Shown here piece after piece: positions 32,538-42,795 of a stretch of DNA of 64,000 nt. Position 1 is the stretch's first letter. The number at the start of each line of letters is the position of its first letter. A program made the translations under genes and the position numbers. The notes under the pieces are model-generated. The model did not search any database and was not told where the DNA came from. It worked only from the letters and a program-made list of their open reading frames with translations. The stretch is from Dentipellis sp. KUC8613 (Eukaryota > Basidiomycota > Agaricomycetes > Russulales > Hericiaceae): contig NSJX01000010.1 of the NCBI GenBank assembly GCA_002286715.1, positions 475,244 through 539,243 of the forward strand, read 5' to 3'.

Positions 32538-34250
32538 ATGGACAAGTCTCCAACTACGACGGACACAGTCTCTATTTCCCAAGATGTGATTCCTTCCTCA
32601 GCAAATCCTCTCATTAACTGCTATATTGCTCGCCTTCCCGCCGAACTTATTGTTCTTACGTTCAAGCTCCTGGCTCCGATATATCATGCACGTGGTCACT
32701 CGGGTTCCCCACGGCTCGGATGGATTGTGGTCACGCATGTCTGTCGGCATTGGCGGCAAATTGCACTCTCTAATTCTTCCCTCTGGTGCAAAATAGACGA
32801 AAGATTTGCGACGGAATTTCTAGAGGAGCAACTACGCCGGTCCGGAGCTTCTCCTATCTCCTGGTGGTTTGGAACAAGTCCAAACTCTCATAAAATTGCC
32901 CTTTTGAAGCAGCATACGGGTCACCTGGGGAGGCTACAGATCTCGGATTTTGACGATCAGCCAGACCTAGACACGTTTGTGGAGACTGGATTAACGCAGC
33001 CTGCACCTTTATTACGAGACTTCGAAATCATGGAATCACCACACTGGCGCGGTCGTGCCCTCAGAGCTTTACCTAGCAATCTTTTCGCGGGATGTACGCC
33101 TAATTTGCGACGTCTTTGCGTTTACGGCGCCTGGTTACCATGGCTTCTCCCCGACCTCAAAGCCTTAGTCGAACTCGAAGTCAACGCCCTACCCGGAAAC
33201 GATCCCACCATTGTACCCCCAGAGCTGACTTCTTCCCCAAATACCAGCCACGCCGTCTCGACTTGCTCTCTCATATTCGATGCTCTTCGGCAGATGCGGT
33301 CTCTCCGCAAGTTGAAACTCCAAAACTGTTTATCGGCGTCGTTTGGTGGTTCCAGCACTCATGCTGACGACATGGCCGATATGCCATACCTTGAGGACCT
33401 AATTCTAAGCGGCGAACCCATTGCTTGTAGCCAAGTCACCGAGTTTATCAAGATACCTCAGGCGTGCAAGCTGACGTTATATTGTCTACTGGATTCAAAT
33501 GCAAGTATAAGAGACACAGATTTCATTCCTCCCCTGCTGTGCAGACGTGCCAGCTCCGCGAAATATGATTTCAGCATCTTGTTCTCCACCACACGCTTGA
33601 ATGTTGTAGTCCGCGAATTCTCCAAAGACGATCGCCAAATCCCTACACATGCCCATCATCAGCTTGGATCCAGTCGGACGCGCTGTGCCGACATCCAGAT
33701 CGTCTGTCGTGGTCGTGCGACTCTGCCTCAGGACTGGTGCACATTCACCCTCATTTCCAGATTATGTGGAGCATTTCCAAAAGGGCAGGTGGACACGCTT
33801 AGCCTCCTGTGGACGGGCGGTAGTGATTTCAAACATTATCCACACTGGCAAGACACCTTCAAGCTGCATCCAGGCGTCAAGCATCTACGTCTGTGCCTAT
33901 CGTCATTGATCATGTTGATAACTACGTGGTCGCCAGAAATTCACAAGGAATGGGCCCTTCTTTTTGGCCAGGAGGCCCTCACGGGGGATGTCATCTTTCC
34001 GCACCTGCAATCACTATCGCTTCGATTTCTTCCCCGCGACAGCAAAATTTCCCGATTTTCCTTGAACGGCGCACTGCTTCAAGCACTCGTTGCGCGCAAG
34101 AACGCTGGCTTGGTACTACAGGAATTATGTTTTCTCGACTGCAAAAAGGAGCCGGAGAGGTTAGCGGACTTCAAAGACATAATCCGCACCGTGCATTGGG
34201 AGAAGGAAGATAACACCAAATGGAAATTCACGGCGGCGGCATGGCAATAG
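32538..34250 (+). CDS. F-box domain protein
   Basis: A single open exon of 570 residues from the ATG at 32538 (MDKSPTTTDT). Residues 35-90 match an F-box of the agaricomycete type: IARLPAELIVLTFKLLAP, then WIVVTHVCRHWRQIALSNSSLW. The remainder contains irregular leucine-rich segments such as LRRLCVYGAWLPWLLPDLKAL and LRKLKLQNC, typical of the large basidiomycete F-box families. The F-box would bind Skp1 and the C-terminal part would recruit a target to an SCF ubiquitin ligase; the target is unknown. Absence of introns is usual in this expanded family. Confidence 0.88.
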   Translation: MDKSPTTTDTVSISQDVIPSSANPLINCYIARLPAELIVLTFKLLAPIYHARGHSGSPRLGWIVVTHVCRHWRQIALSNSSLWCKIDERFATEFLEEQLRRSGASPISWWFGTSPNSHKIALLKQHTGHLGRLQISDFDDQPDLDTFVETGLTQPAPLLRDFEIMESPHWRGRALRALPSNLFAGCTPNLRRLCVYGAWLPWLLPDLKALVELEVNALPGNDPTIVPPELTSSPNTSHAVSTCSLIFDALRQMRSLRKLKLQNCLSASFGGSSTHADDMADMPYLEDLILSGEPIACSQVTEFIKIPQACKLTLYCLLDSNASIRDTDFIPPLLCRRASSAKYDFSILFSTTRLNVVVREFSKDDRQIPTHAHHQLGSSRTRCADIQIVCRGRATLPQDWCTFTLISRLCGAFPKGQVDTLSLLWTGGSDFKHYPHWQDTFKLHPGVKHLRLCLSSLIMLITTWSPEIHKEWALLFGQEALTGDVIFPHLQSLSLRFLPRDSKISRFSLNGALLQALVARKNAGLVLQELCFLDCKKEPERLADFKDIIRTVHWEKEDNTKWKFTAAAWQ

Positions 34251-34730
34251 CTTGTTTGCCGTTAATCAAACACTACTTAGGGTCGCTTTCTTGACATGGA
34301 ATAGACTACGATCAGATTACATCTATCTCCTCTTCCCAGAATTGAAATTGTGCTGTCACTCGTACTCGACAGGAGGGTTATGAAAATACGCTAGCCCAGA
34401 GCACTCCTAGAACCAGTCGATGTCTGTCAAACAGCAGACCTGCTGCAGTGAAGGCAACGGTATCCTTCAAATTGATCCGCTGCGACACGTATAATGAATG
34501 GGTAGAAACCCTCAAGGTCTCGGTTCTTCCGTCTCAAGGTAATAAAAAAATCCTGTCGCTCGGATGGCTGAGCCGGAGGATTATGATTGGGATCGAGAAT
34601 CAACCATAGCTACGGCGGTAAATAAGCCTTTCGAGCAACAATATCTGATAGAGGAGACTCTAAGATTAACAAGAATGTGAATTAGTTTAGAATTCTATCG
34701 GATATGCTTATAGGTCTATGTCGCGTGAGA
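34251..34730. other. Intergenic; isolated Pol III A-box-like word
   Basis: TGGCTGAGCCGG at 34565-34576 matches the tRNA A-box consensus fully. The downstream B-box position has only a weak match, and no cloverleaf could be drawn. Probably a decayed tRNA-derived repeat. No gene seen. Confidence 0.4.
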
Positions 34731-37665
34731 TCAAGCAGCCTCAACGTCCAAAGCGTCCACCGGCGTTTCCTTCTGCGAAAACCTGTGATGAGTACGCTTC
34801 GCGTGCCGCAGGAGAAGGAGGATCCCGTGCGGTGTCATTCCTTCCATGCGTTTCGCCGCGCCCTGTCACGGAAGAAAAGTTTCAGCACCAAGAATGGTAT
34901 AACCCGTCCGAACGTCGGGACTCACCACACTCCGCGGCTTGACACGCTGGAGCCGCTCCTTCTCCTCCGAGCTCAGTCCATAAATTTGCGTGTAATCGAT
35001 GGCCGGATCGAGGATTAGGTTCTCATCCTGCAGGAAGGTGCGTACATCTGCCTCCTGCCGCTGAACATGGAAGCTATAGCGGCCTGAGCATCGGCCCAAA
35101 ATAGATCAGTCAGATATTCTGTCTTCATTGAAGGTCACAAGAACAGTGACGATTGCGATGAAACACGCACCGTCAATGTCAATACGGGACAGGATGTACG
35201 GATCTATGGTTGCAAGCTCGGGAATGACCGAGGCGAAAGACGCCGTCCGGAGCTGAGGGTAGCGGAGCATGTCGAACGCGCTGGAAAAACGAGGCAATGC
35301 AGGAAATCTGTCAGTGAAAAAAACAATCCGATTGCGATCCGTATCGCCACCAACCTGCGCATAACTCCATCTATCCCAGCGGGCAGTCCGTGGCGGAGCC
35401 AGCCCTGCGGACTCAGCACCACGCTCTGCAGGAGCTGCATCGCGCGATCCATCTCGTTCCGCGAATTTGTGAAAGCGGCCCACCGCGCATCCCCGACCGC
35501 ACCGGCCTGTCGGCCTGGCAAAGAGACGAACAAGATGAGACACGATAGGACGTCCCCTTTGATTTCAGTGACAATGGATCATACCTTTTTCAGTGAGCCG
35601 CAAGTCCGCGTTATCGCTCCGCAGCGTCAGTCGGTACTCCGAGCGGGAGGTAAACATGCGGTCTGCACGAGCATGAGATGAAATTGTCGATCCGACGATG
35701 TGGGGAAGCGGAGGGCTTACAGGGCTCCTCGGCACCTCTTGTAATCAGATCGTCTATCAGGACGCCTACGTAACCGTCCGCGCGGGTGAGCAGGAGGGGC
35801 GGACGCTTGAGCGCACTAAGCCCAGCGTTGATTCCCGCGACGACGCCCTGCACCGCTGCTTCCTCGTATCCGGTGGTTCCGTTGATTTGGCCGGCGAGGA
35901 ATAGGCCCTGTCGACGATTGAATGTTTGTTGCCGCTGATTTACAATGATAAATTATGTTACCTTAATGCGCTTCGTCTCGAGAGTGACTAATAATTCAGG
36001 GGATACCAGCGACGGATCAAGATGACTGCACGGTGGGAAGAAATAGAAGGCACGAACCTGTCAGTTCACGTGGGTCCACGAAGTCGTACTCGACGCCATA
36101 TGCGGGCCGGACCATCTTGACGTTTTCGAGCCCTTTGATCGTGCGCAGCATGGGCTCCTGCAGCTCTTCCGGCATGCTGTTCGACAGTCCGTTGGGATAG
36201 ATAAGGTCTGCCGCATGATCAGTGGAATTCAACGGCAGTAGCGTCATGCTACACACCAGAATCGTATCCTTCTGGTTCGAGCCAAACATTATGACGCTCT
36301 TTCGCCGCAAATCTAGTAATTTTGGCCTCGAGGGAGGGGCAATACCTCGGGCCTGGTGGACGTGTCAGAAAGGGTCGAACCACCGGACGCTTTACTCGGA
36401 CCTTTCTTTGTCTCCTGAATGTGCACGCTGAGATGCATGTTGTCGCGGACCAGCTTATGGGTGTCGGGATTAGTCCGCGTGAGGTAGCAAGCGATCTGAT
36501 TGTCCTATGTCAAAAGCAGCTTTAGGTTAGACGTCGGCTCAAATAAGACAAACGGATGAGCGCACCTTGTTATCCACAGCCCGATGCATGAAACTGAACG
36601 GCGCCGGCTCCGCGTCACCATCCTGCCTGACCATCCCTTCGAAATTGATCGTCCGCGCATCCAGGCGCGCAGGAGTCCCAGTCTGCAAACGGCCTAGCTT
36701 GAATCCTGCGTTGTGAAGCGAGGCCGAGAGCCCGACGGAAGGCTGCTCGTTCATGCGGCCAGCAGGGAAGCGCTTCATCCCTGTATGGGGCGGTAGCTGT
36801 CATGTGAGAAGGAGGGCCTCGCAGTCAGGCGGAATTCTGACCTATGTGAATCTCGCCGGACAGAAACGTGCCAGTGCAGATGACGACTTGCGAGCACTTG
36901 ATGATTTCACCGGAGTCTATGTGCGACGGCTTAGGAAAGTGATAAATCCCGATAGAGGAGATCCGCACCTAGCTTCACGCCGTTCACCGCTGCATACACT
37001 GAACTTCCATTCGGACCCGAGGTAGTGTTGGCTCGCGAGTGATCCAAGACGAGGTCAAAGACGCTTCCGGCCCGTATGTCTAGGTTCGGATAGGAAAACA
37101 GCGTAGCCTGCATATGCTTCTTGTAAAGCGTCCGGTCGATTTGGGCTCTCGGACCCTGTGACAGCGAGCCGTCAGTGACTTGTCGGAGTGGTGGAGGATC
37201 GTCGTACCCATGCTGCGGCGCCTTTCGAGCGGTTGAGGATTTGATATTGTATTCCTGCCTTGTCTGTGGGCGCAGACACGTCAGCAGGCCTAATACTCGA
37301 CTAGACGACGGTCGGGAATCTACCTGCTACACGTCCTATGACACCGTCCAGCGCATCGACCTCACGGACGAGAGTGCCCTTGCCCACACCACCGATAGAT
37401 GGGTTGCAGGACAGCTCGCCGATCGTGTCGAGCCGCTGTGTCAGCAGTAGTGTTCGTGCGCCTGAGCGGGCGGCCCCCGCAGCAGCCTCGCAGCCAGCAT
37501 GCCCACCACCGATGACGCAGACTGAAGGCGAAAAAAGTCAGCGTGTTGCCACAGAGACTTCAAAAAGGAAAGGGCGTGAGGACTGCGGAGGGTTTGCGGG
37601 ACAGCGGCCGGTCATGAAGGACACGAGGAGGGATTCTCCTGAATCCAGAGCCGATGAATGAACAT
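34731..37665 (-). CDS. MTO1: MTO1/GidA, mitochondrial tRNA U34 carboxymethylaminomethyl-modifying enzyme
   Basis: About a dozen exons on the minus strand follow the MnmG/GidA family from end to end. The FAD motif [13 protein letters not shown] is followed by [28 protein letters not shown], the signature [37 protein letters not shown] and the C-terminal [20 protein letters not shown]. With Mss1 (GTPBP3) it installs cmnm5 or taurinomethyl groups on U34 of mitochondrial tRNAs, using FAD, NADH and folate. The first exon is tentative (37665-37623, [14 protein letters not shown], then a weak donor into the exon starting at 37521). One junction, 36057-36026, would be a 32 nt intron that leaves the frame off by one base; it may be a sequence error or a lesion. 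Confidence 0.88.
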
Positions 37666-38103
37666 GAAAGGGGGGGATAGGAGATAGCAGACAAGGTAAG
37701 GTTTAATGGAACTCTTGTCCCTGCAGTCATATCAACGACGGGGGATAAGAAGGCCGTGCGGAGGCGGCGATGTGAGAGGGAACTTCCGGGCGAGGGAAGA
37801 CCATAACACGTAAGTGCCACCCCACAGGTCCATAGGCGCAAAATGGAAAATAAAGGCGGGGCTGCTGATGGCATTCAGCCACAAGCCTGCGCCGGCAAAT
37901 GGCAGACCGCGACTGCGTTTTCGTATGCCATCGTAAGACGGTCAGAATTGGTGCCCAGCAGCGGTCAGAATGCACGCCATTTCGGCGGTGGTATCCAGCT
38001 TGTCACTAGACCCAGGCCCAGACCATGTGCATTATTTATGCAGTCAGTCGTCATGGGACAGCAACGGAGCGAGTGTGTGAACTTGGGCGGGCGGGGGCGG
38101 CAA
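37666..38103. other. Intergenic, no supported gene
   Basis: A 166-codon plus-strand frame (37843-38343) crosses this stretch but overlaps the exon-3 coding region of the gene at 38104 and has no motif; I treat it as a shadow. The left part holds the MTO1 promoter. Confidence 0.45.
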
Positions 38104-38755
38104 TCAACAGAAGGCCAAATCAAGGCAACCCTTTGTCAACGGCCACGTCTGTCCCCGCTTCTTTGCCCATTCAAGCGCAGCATTCGCCAGCCAGACTTTG
38201 TCCGCTTTACTGGCGTGGCAAGCTCGATACTCAACCGAGCGCCAGGAGAATTGCAGCGCTCGCTCATCTATCCGAGCGCGGTGCGTTCTTCTGGGTATTA
38301 CTGTCGCCTGAATTTTCCTCCGTCTGAGGGTCTCCAGTTCTGACCAGAAGAAAACCTCCAAGCGAAGTGGCCGCTGGCAAACCCCCCGAAGTCCGTAAGT
38401 ATTGAAGAAGGCAGAACTACGCACCATCGTAAGCATCAGAGGCTCCTGCATCAGAGACATACCTCCTGACACAGCTTTGAGAGAGCCAGCGTTGCCAGCC
38501 TCGCCTTGAGACTTGGAACATCGCAGTTGGCGGCGACGGTGGCTGAGAACCCAAAACGGGAAAGAGCGCTAGCGGTTGTTTGGATCGGAGGCTCTTGCCA
38601 AACATCGGCTACCCGGCCGGTTCGTCGCCGAGCCGGAGCCACGTAGGGTCGAGCACACTGCGGTCACTTGCATCTACCCTGAACTCCGTGGGTTGCAGTT
38701 CCAAAGCCTGCCTCTGTCCCGACTCGGGCCTCAGCAGTAGTTTTAAACTTCTCAT
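38104..38755 (-). CDS. Hypothetical protein, three exons
   Basis: Exons 38755-38613, 38568-38463 and 38373-38104 join in frame by GT-AG introns of 44 and 89 bp into 172 residues. The N-terminus (MRSLKLLLRPESGQ) is basic and could be a mitochondrial presequence. The C-terminal half is rich in Arg and Trp (LRLEVFFWSELETLRRRK, FSWRSVEYRACH, WLANAALEWAKKRGQTWPL). I recognise no family. Its start codon is only 66 bp from that of the divergent DUF2470 gene, which supports its being a real, promoter-sharing gene. Confidence 0.5.
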
Positions 38756-38821
38756 CAATACGATTTCCTAACAATCACCACTCCTCCTTGATCTCCTCGA
38801 GCCGGAGCTCAGTTCTCAGAA
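38756..38821. promoter_or_regulatory. 66 bp divergent intergene
   Basis: Two start codons face away from each other across 66 bp. The stretch contains CTCCTTGATCTCCTCGAG-like pyrimidine sequence and no TATA box. Each gene's transcription start must therefore lie in the spacer or inside its neighbour. Confidence 0.5.
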
Positions 38822-39652
38822 ATGGCCGACCCAGTTGCTGCTAAATCTGGCTTCCTCTGCATGTATATGTCTAACCACCCGGATACTCTCGTTTCGTATG
38901 TTACATACTTTGGAAAGGTTCAAGGGCATGTGGCGACTGCCAAAATGGAGTCTATTGACACTAAGGTACGTCCTTCATTTACTTCCGCATCATGATGTGC
39001 TGAATGTTGGCTGTCTTCGAAGGGAATGACACTTTCCTACCAGACCAAGGCTGAGCCGTCGTCAAAGAAGACAGTCGTTGTCTCATTTGACCCTCCGCTC
39101 CTCGGTTATGAGGAAGTCAAGCCTCGCCTTCTTGCTATGAAGGCCGACGCAGATGAGCAGCTGGGCACGGTATGTTTATTCGGCTTCTTATTTGTACCTG
39201 TCACGTATGAATCCGCTCTATTGCCGGTCAGGTCAAAGCCCCTCAAATCTCATCATTCCGTCTTCCGACTGCCGTCGTGCAGACGGCGATTCCATTTGCT
39301 TTCTTCATTTATACAATGATCAGCCCCGAGGATGATCCAAGCCCGGTCTGGACTCTCGGACGTTTCTTGAGATCTGCAATTGGCGGATACAAGACGATAT
39401 ATGGCATTTGTGCGTTCATTGGCCTCACGCACAGTCTCGAAGCGTTGTACGGCGTGTATCTAGCGAGGAAACATCGCATGCCGTTCTCGGTGACCGTATG
39501 TTCACAATTTCGATCGCTGATGACCATATGGACTAAGCTCTGGACAGGTCGCATACATATCGGCGATCTTGATGGTCGGATTCCCTGTTACGCTGGACCT
39601 CCGGCGGCGAATCCAACAAGCTCGGATCGATTCCATTATGAAGGGCCAGTGA
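38822..39652 (+). CDS. DUF2470/DUF4499 integral membrane protein
   Basis: Four exons (38822-38965, 39023-39169, 39232-39495, 39548-39652) give 219 residues. Residues 10-95 match DUF2470, a pyridoxamine-oxidase-like appendage also found in heme-handling proteins: FLCMYMSNHPDTLVSYVTYF and VVVSFDPPLLGYEEVKPRLL. The second half carries about three membrane helices of the DUF4499 type (TAIPFAFFIYTMI, IYGICAFIGLTHSLEALYGVY, VAYISAILMVGFPVTL). The combination is common in basidiomycetes and has no assigned function. It is divergent from the hypothetical gene at 38755. Confidence 0.8.
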
Positions 39653-41350
39653 ATGGGCTTTCCATTTCCAGAGATCACCTTGCCAAGTGTGCGCTTTCTC
39701 CCTAGTATATACAAGTGCCCATTCTCGCAGCAACGCGTGTGGGTGTTGGCGGTTTTACGGCTCTTACAGTGACATATTTTCTCGTGTTTCCCATGCACGT
39801 TCAGGAGTCGGTCCACATTCGTACTGGAATTTCTGTACTTACCCATGTGATCCCCCTTTATCTACTCGCAAGCTCCGGCACGGATGTAAGCTAGCCGGCC
39901 TGAGAACGCAGCTACTCACGATAAGATGGGACGTTCGCAAGAGTATGTTAACCATTCTTCCGAGTTTCGAAGCCACTGACACCTGACAAGGGATATCAGA
40001 TAGCGTTGCCGCTGAGGGTCGAATCGTCTGACCGACCAGATGCAAATCTCCAGGTGCTCGAAGTGTCAAGGACGCGTGTAGGCGTGTAAATAGCTCATTC
40101 TGGGATTCCTTTGCCTTTCCGTATCTTCTGCTGGGCCACGTGTCGCTGGTCTAACGACATCTCCAACACGTTACGTGAAGCCTACCGCGCCCTTCCTTTC
40201 ATATTCGGGTCCGTACTGATGGACAGTGGCCCCTGTTGCAATTCGGTGACATTTGACAGTCCATTTAGTCCACGCCAGCTATACCCCGCCCGAGTAGTGA
40301 TATGTACATTCATTTCCTGCTAGAAGCATCGACAACTCTAAATTTACTATTCAATGCACCGAAGTGCCGTTATCAGGTCGTCGGAACTTGCCGCACACTT
40401 GGCCTTTATTTAAGCTTTATGGTACTTGCACTGGGCAGGCTTCTTCGTCACACCTGTACAACTCTCGACGTTTCTCCCCACCGCAAACGGACGCAATAGC
40501 GGATATGAAATTCTGGCTGCTGACCTGACCGACATCGTCGCCTGAATGGGCAGGCGTGGGACAAAGCTTCACACACTTATGTCCCAGCCTTCATCTATGT
40601 TCTTCCAGCTCGACGAACGTACCCACCGTGGGAGCATCGCCACCAAGGTGCTTCGTCGGCGATCATGGTGTGTGGAAGCACCCCTCGCGTGCGCGGAACC
40701 ATCGACCCTTCGAGGCTCCGATAAACATACGATATACAGCCACCACCGCAATTCGAGCGACGTTGACAACTCACAGCTCATGTGTTCTTGCAGGAGGCCT
40801 GATACGTGCCATGACCACTCGCGACGATATCTTAGGACGCACTCAAACGCGCACAACTATGTATGGCACCTCTACATCAGCCCTTACGTCGTCTTCCGAT
40901 GCATCTAACTCACACCTATGCAGACCATCCGCAGCATTTCTCACGAGCGCTAACGATCTGGACTCGCAGTGCACATCAAATATACAGCCGACGCCGCCTC
41001 GTGGCGCCGAACGTCGCCTCGGGCCCTTCTCTCATTTCTCGGATGTTCTGACGGTGCCCCAGCACGGTCATGTGGCAGCAGCGTCGTCGCTCCTTTGGGA
41101 ATCTTGCGTCCTCGCAGCGGCGTGAAGCCTACCAGGCCTCGACACGACGCCCCGGAGTAACGTTCAGACCTCCTCTGCGCCCTCCGTCGGTGCGCCACAG
41201 GGCTTCTTCGCGCGTGGTTTTGCAGATCCTTGGCCTCGGTTAATCAGAACATCGTGAGTGCCGCCCCCACCCACTGAGGCCTCCGCGAGTGCCCATAAAT
41301 TGAACGCGCCTTTCGAAGATGTTCTTCACCGCCCCTGAATACTGCCAAAC
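39653..41350. other. Intergenic, no supported gene (1.7 kb)
   Basis: Long overlapping frames occur at 40546-41125 in two plus-strand registers, but neither has motifs, introns or coding bias. The right end is the promoter of the reductase gene. Nothing else found. Confidence 0.45.
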
Positions 41351-42795
41351 ATGCCCTTCGTACTTGTATGTTTCCCTCTGCTTGGCGGCGAGCGGTGCGC
41401 TCACAGCGCTACGCAGGTCACTGGCGTCTCAGGCTTTGTAGGATCACATGTCGCGCACCGGCTTCTGGAGGATGGCTTCGACGTCACCGGGTGAGCCATG
41501 CGCTGCCGCCCAGTACGCGTAGACGCTGAACGCAGACTCCACAGCACGGTGCGCTCAGGAAAAGTCGAGCCCGTGACCCGCGCGTACTCGCGCTACGGCG
41601 CGCGCTTCCGGCTCGCCATAGTCGAGGACCTCGTCACCTCTGACCTCACCGCAGCATTCCAAGGCGCGCCTTCTCTTCGACGCCTGCGATGGCACGTCAG
41701 ACGATACTGACCCCGCGCACGAACATAGACGTGCATGCCGTCATCCACGTGGGAACGCCGCTTTCAGGGCCTCCAGAGACAGTCCTCGATGTGAGTTCCG
41801 GTGCTTCTGCTCTGCACACCGATCCCGCGGCGCAGGGGCTGACTGCCGAACGTGCCCAGGGCGCCGTGCGCGGGACGAAGAACGTGCTCCAGCACGCCGC
41901 GCGGGCGGGCGTGGCGAGGATCGTCGTCACCGGAAGCGTCGCGAGCATGGCGAAGTACGAGGACTTCTGGGCCGACCGGCTGATCACTGAGCAAGGCACG
42001 TCCGACTCGGCCTGCGCGTTCATCTCCGCCCCGCGGCTGCTTCACTGACGTGCCTGCATATCCATATGGATACGGCTGAATGCAGATTGGAACCCGGAGA
42101 CGTACGCGGATGCCTTCCGCGCAGACAAGGGCTTCTTCACGACCTACTCGGTCGCGAAGATGCTCGCTGAGCGTGAGCTGCACGCCTTTGCCGCGCAGCA
42201 CCCCCGCATCGCCATCACCTCGAGTGAGTCCAGATCCCTCCCAGTCGTCTAATTCACCCCCATATCATATCGCCTCCCCGCTCACCCCTTCCGCGCAGTC
42301 CTCCCGCCGTTCATCTACGGGCCCTTCGGCCCTGGCCAGTCGACCGATCTCGACAGCTTCTGGCGCCTGAGCTCCAACGGGTTCCTCTATGCCCTCATCA
42401 GCGGCCCGCCCGGACGCGCCGTGGCGGCGCAGTACCCCGTCTACCCCGCATTCGTGCACGTCGGCGACCTCGCGCGCGCACACGTCGCCGCTCTGCGCAC
42501 TGCGCCACCGCGCGAAGGCACTGTGCAGCGCGTCATCGTGTCCGGCGGCGCGTTCACGTGGGCGGACGCCGTGCGGCACATCGCGCGGGTGCGCCCCGCG
42601 CTCAGGGCGCGTCTGCCGCGGCTTCCGGAAGCAACGGAAGCGGGGACGGAAGCAAAAGAAGGCGTGTGTGCGCGCTTGGCGGTGAATGCGGAGGAGTGCC
42701 TCGGCGTGCGGGAGTACAAGGGGTGGAAGGAGACCGTCGAGGAGACGATCGACGATCTATTGCGCGTCGAGAAGGAGCTGGGGCTCGCGCCGTAG
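41351..42795 (+). CDS. NAD(P)-dependent epimerase/reductase (dihydroflavonol-4-reductase-like extended SDR)
   Basis: Seven exons (41351-41365, 41417-41490, 41545-41663, 41729-41790, 41860-41995, 42086-42223, 42299-42795) give 346 residues. The nucleotide-binding motif VTGVSGFVGSH lies at residues 6-16. VIHVGTPL and VTGSVASM are family strands, and the catalytic pair is Tyr156-x3-Lys160 (YSVAK). ILPPFIYGP and the C-terminal PAFVHVGDLARAHVAAL are typical of cinnamoyl-CoA/dihydroflavonol-type reductases, which in fungi reduce assorted aldehydes and ketones with NADPH. Two introns (after 41663 and after 41995) keep the frame only with GC donors. The acceptor before exon 5 could instead be at 41834, adding eight residues. 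Confidence 0.85.

Noticed and set aside
34565..34620. tRNA gene
   Set aside because: A perfect A-box word is present, but there is no convincing B-box, T-arm or acceptor stem.
37843..38343. 166-codon plus-strand frame
   Set aside because: It overlaps antisense the spliced, in-frame exon 3 of the gene at 38104-38755 and has no motif.
40546..41125. Two overlapping plus-strand frames of 120 and 189 codons
   Set aside because: They overlap in different registers, lack domains and introns, and look compositional.
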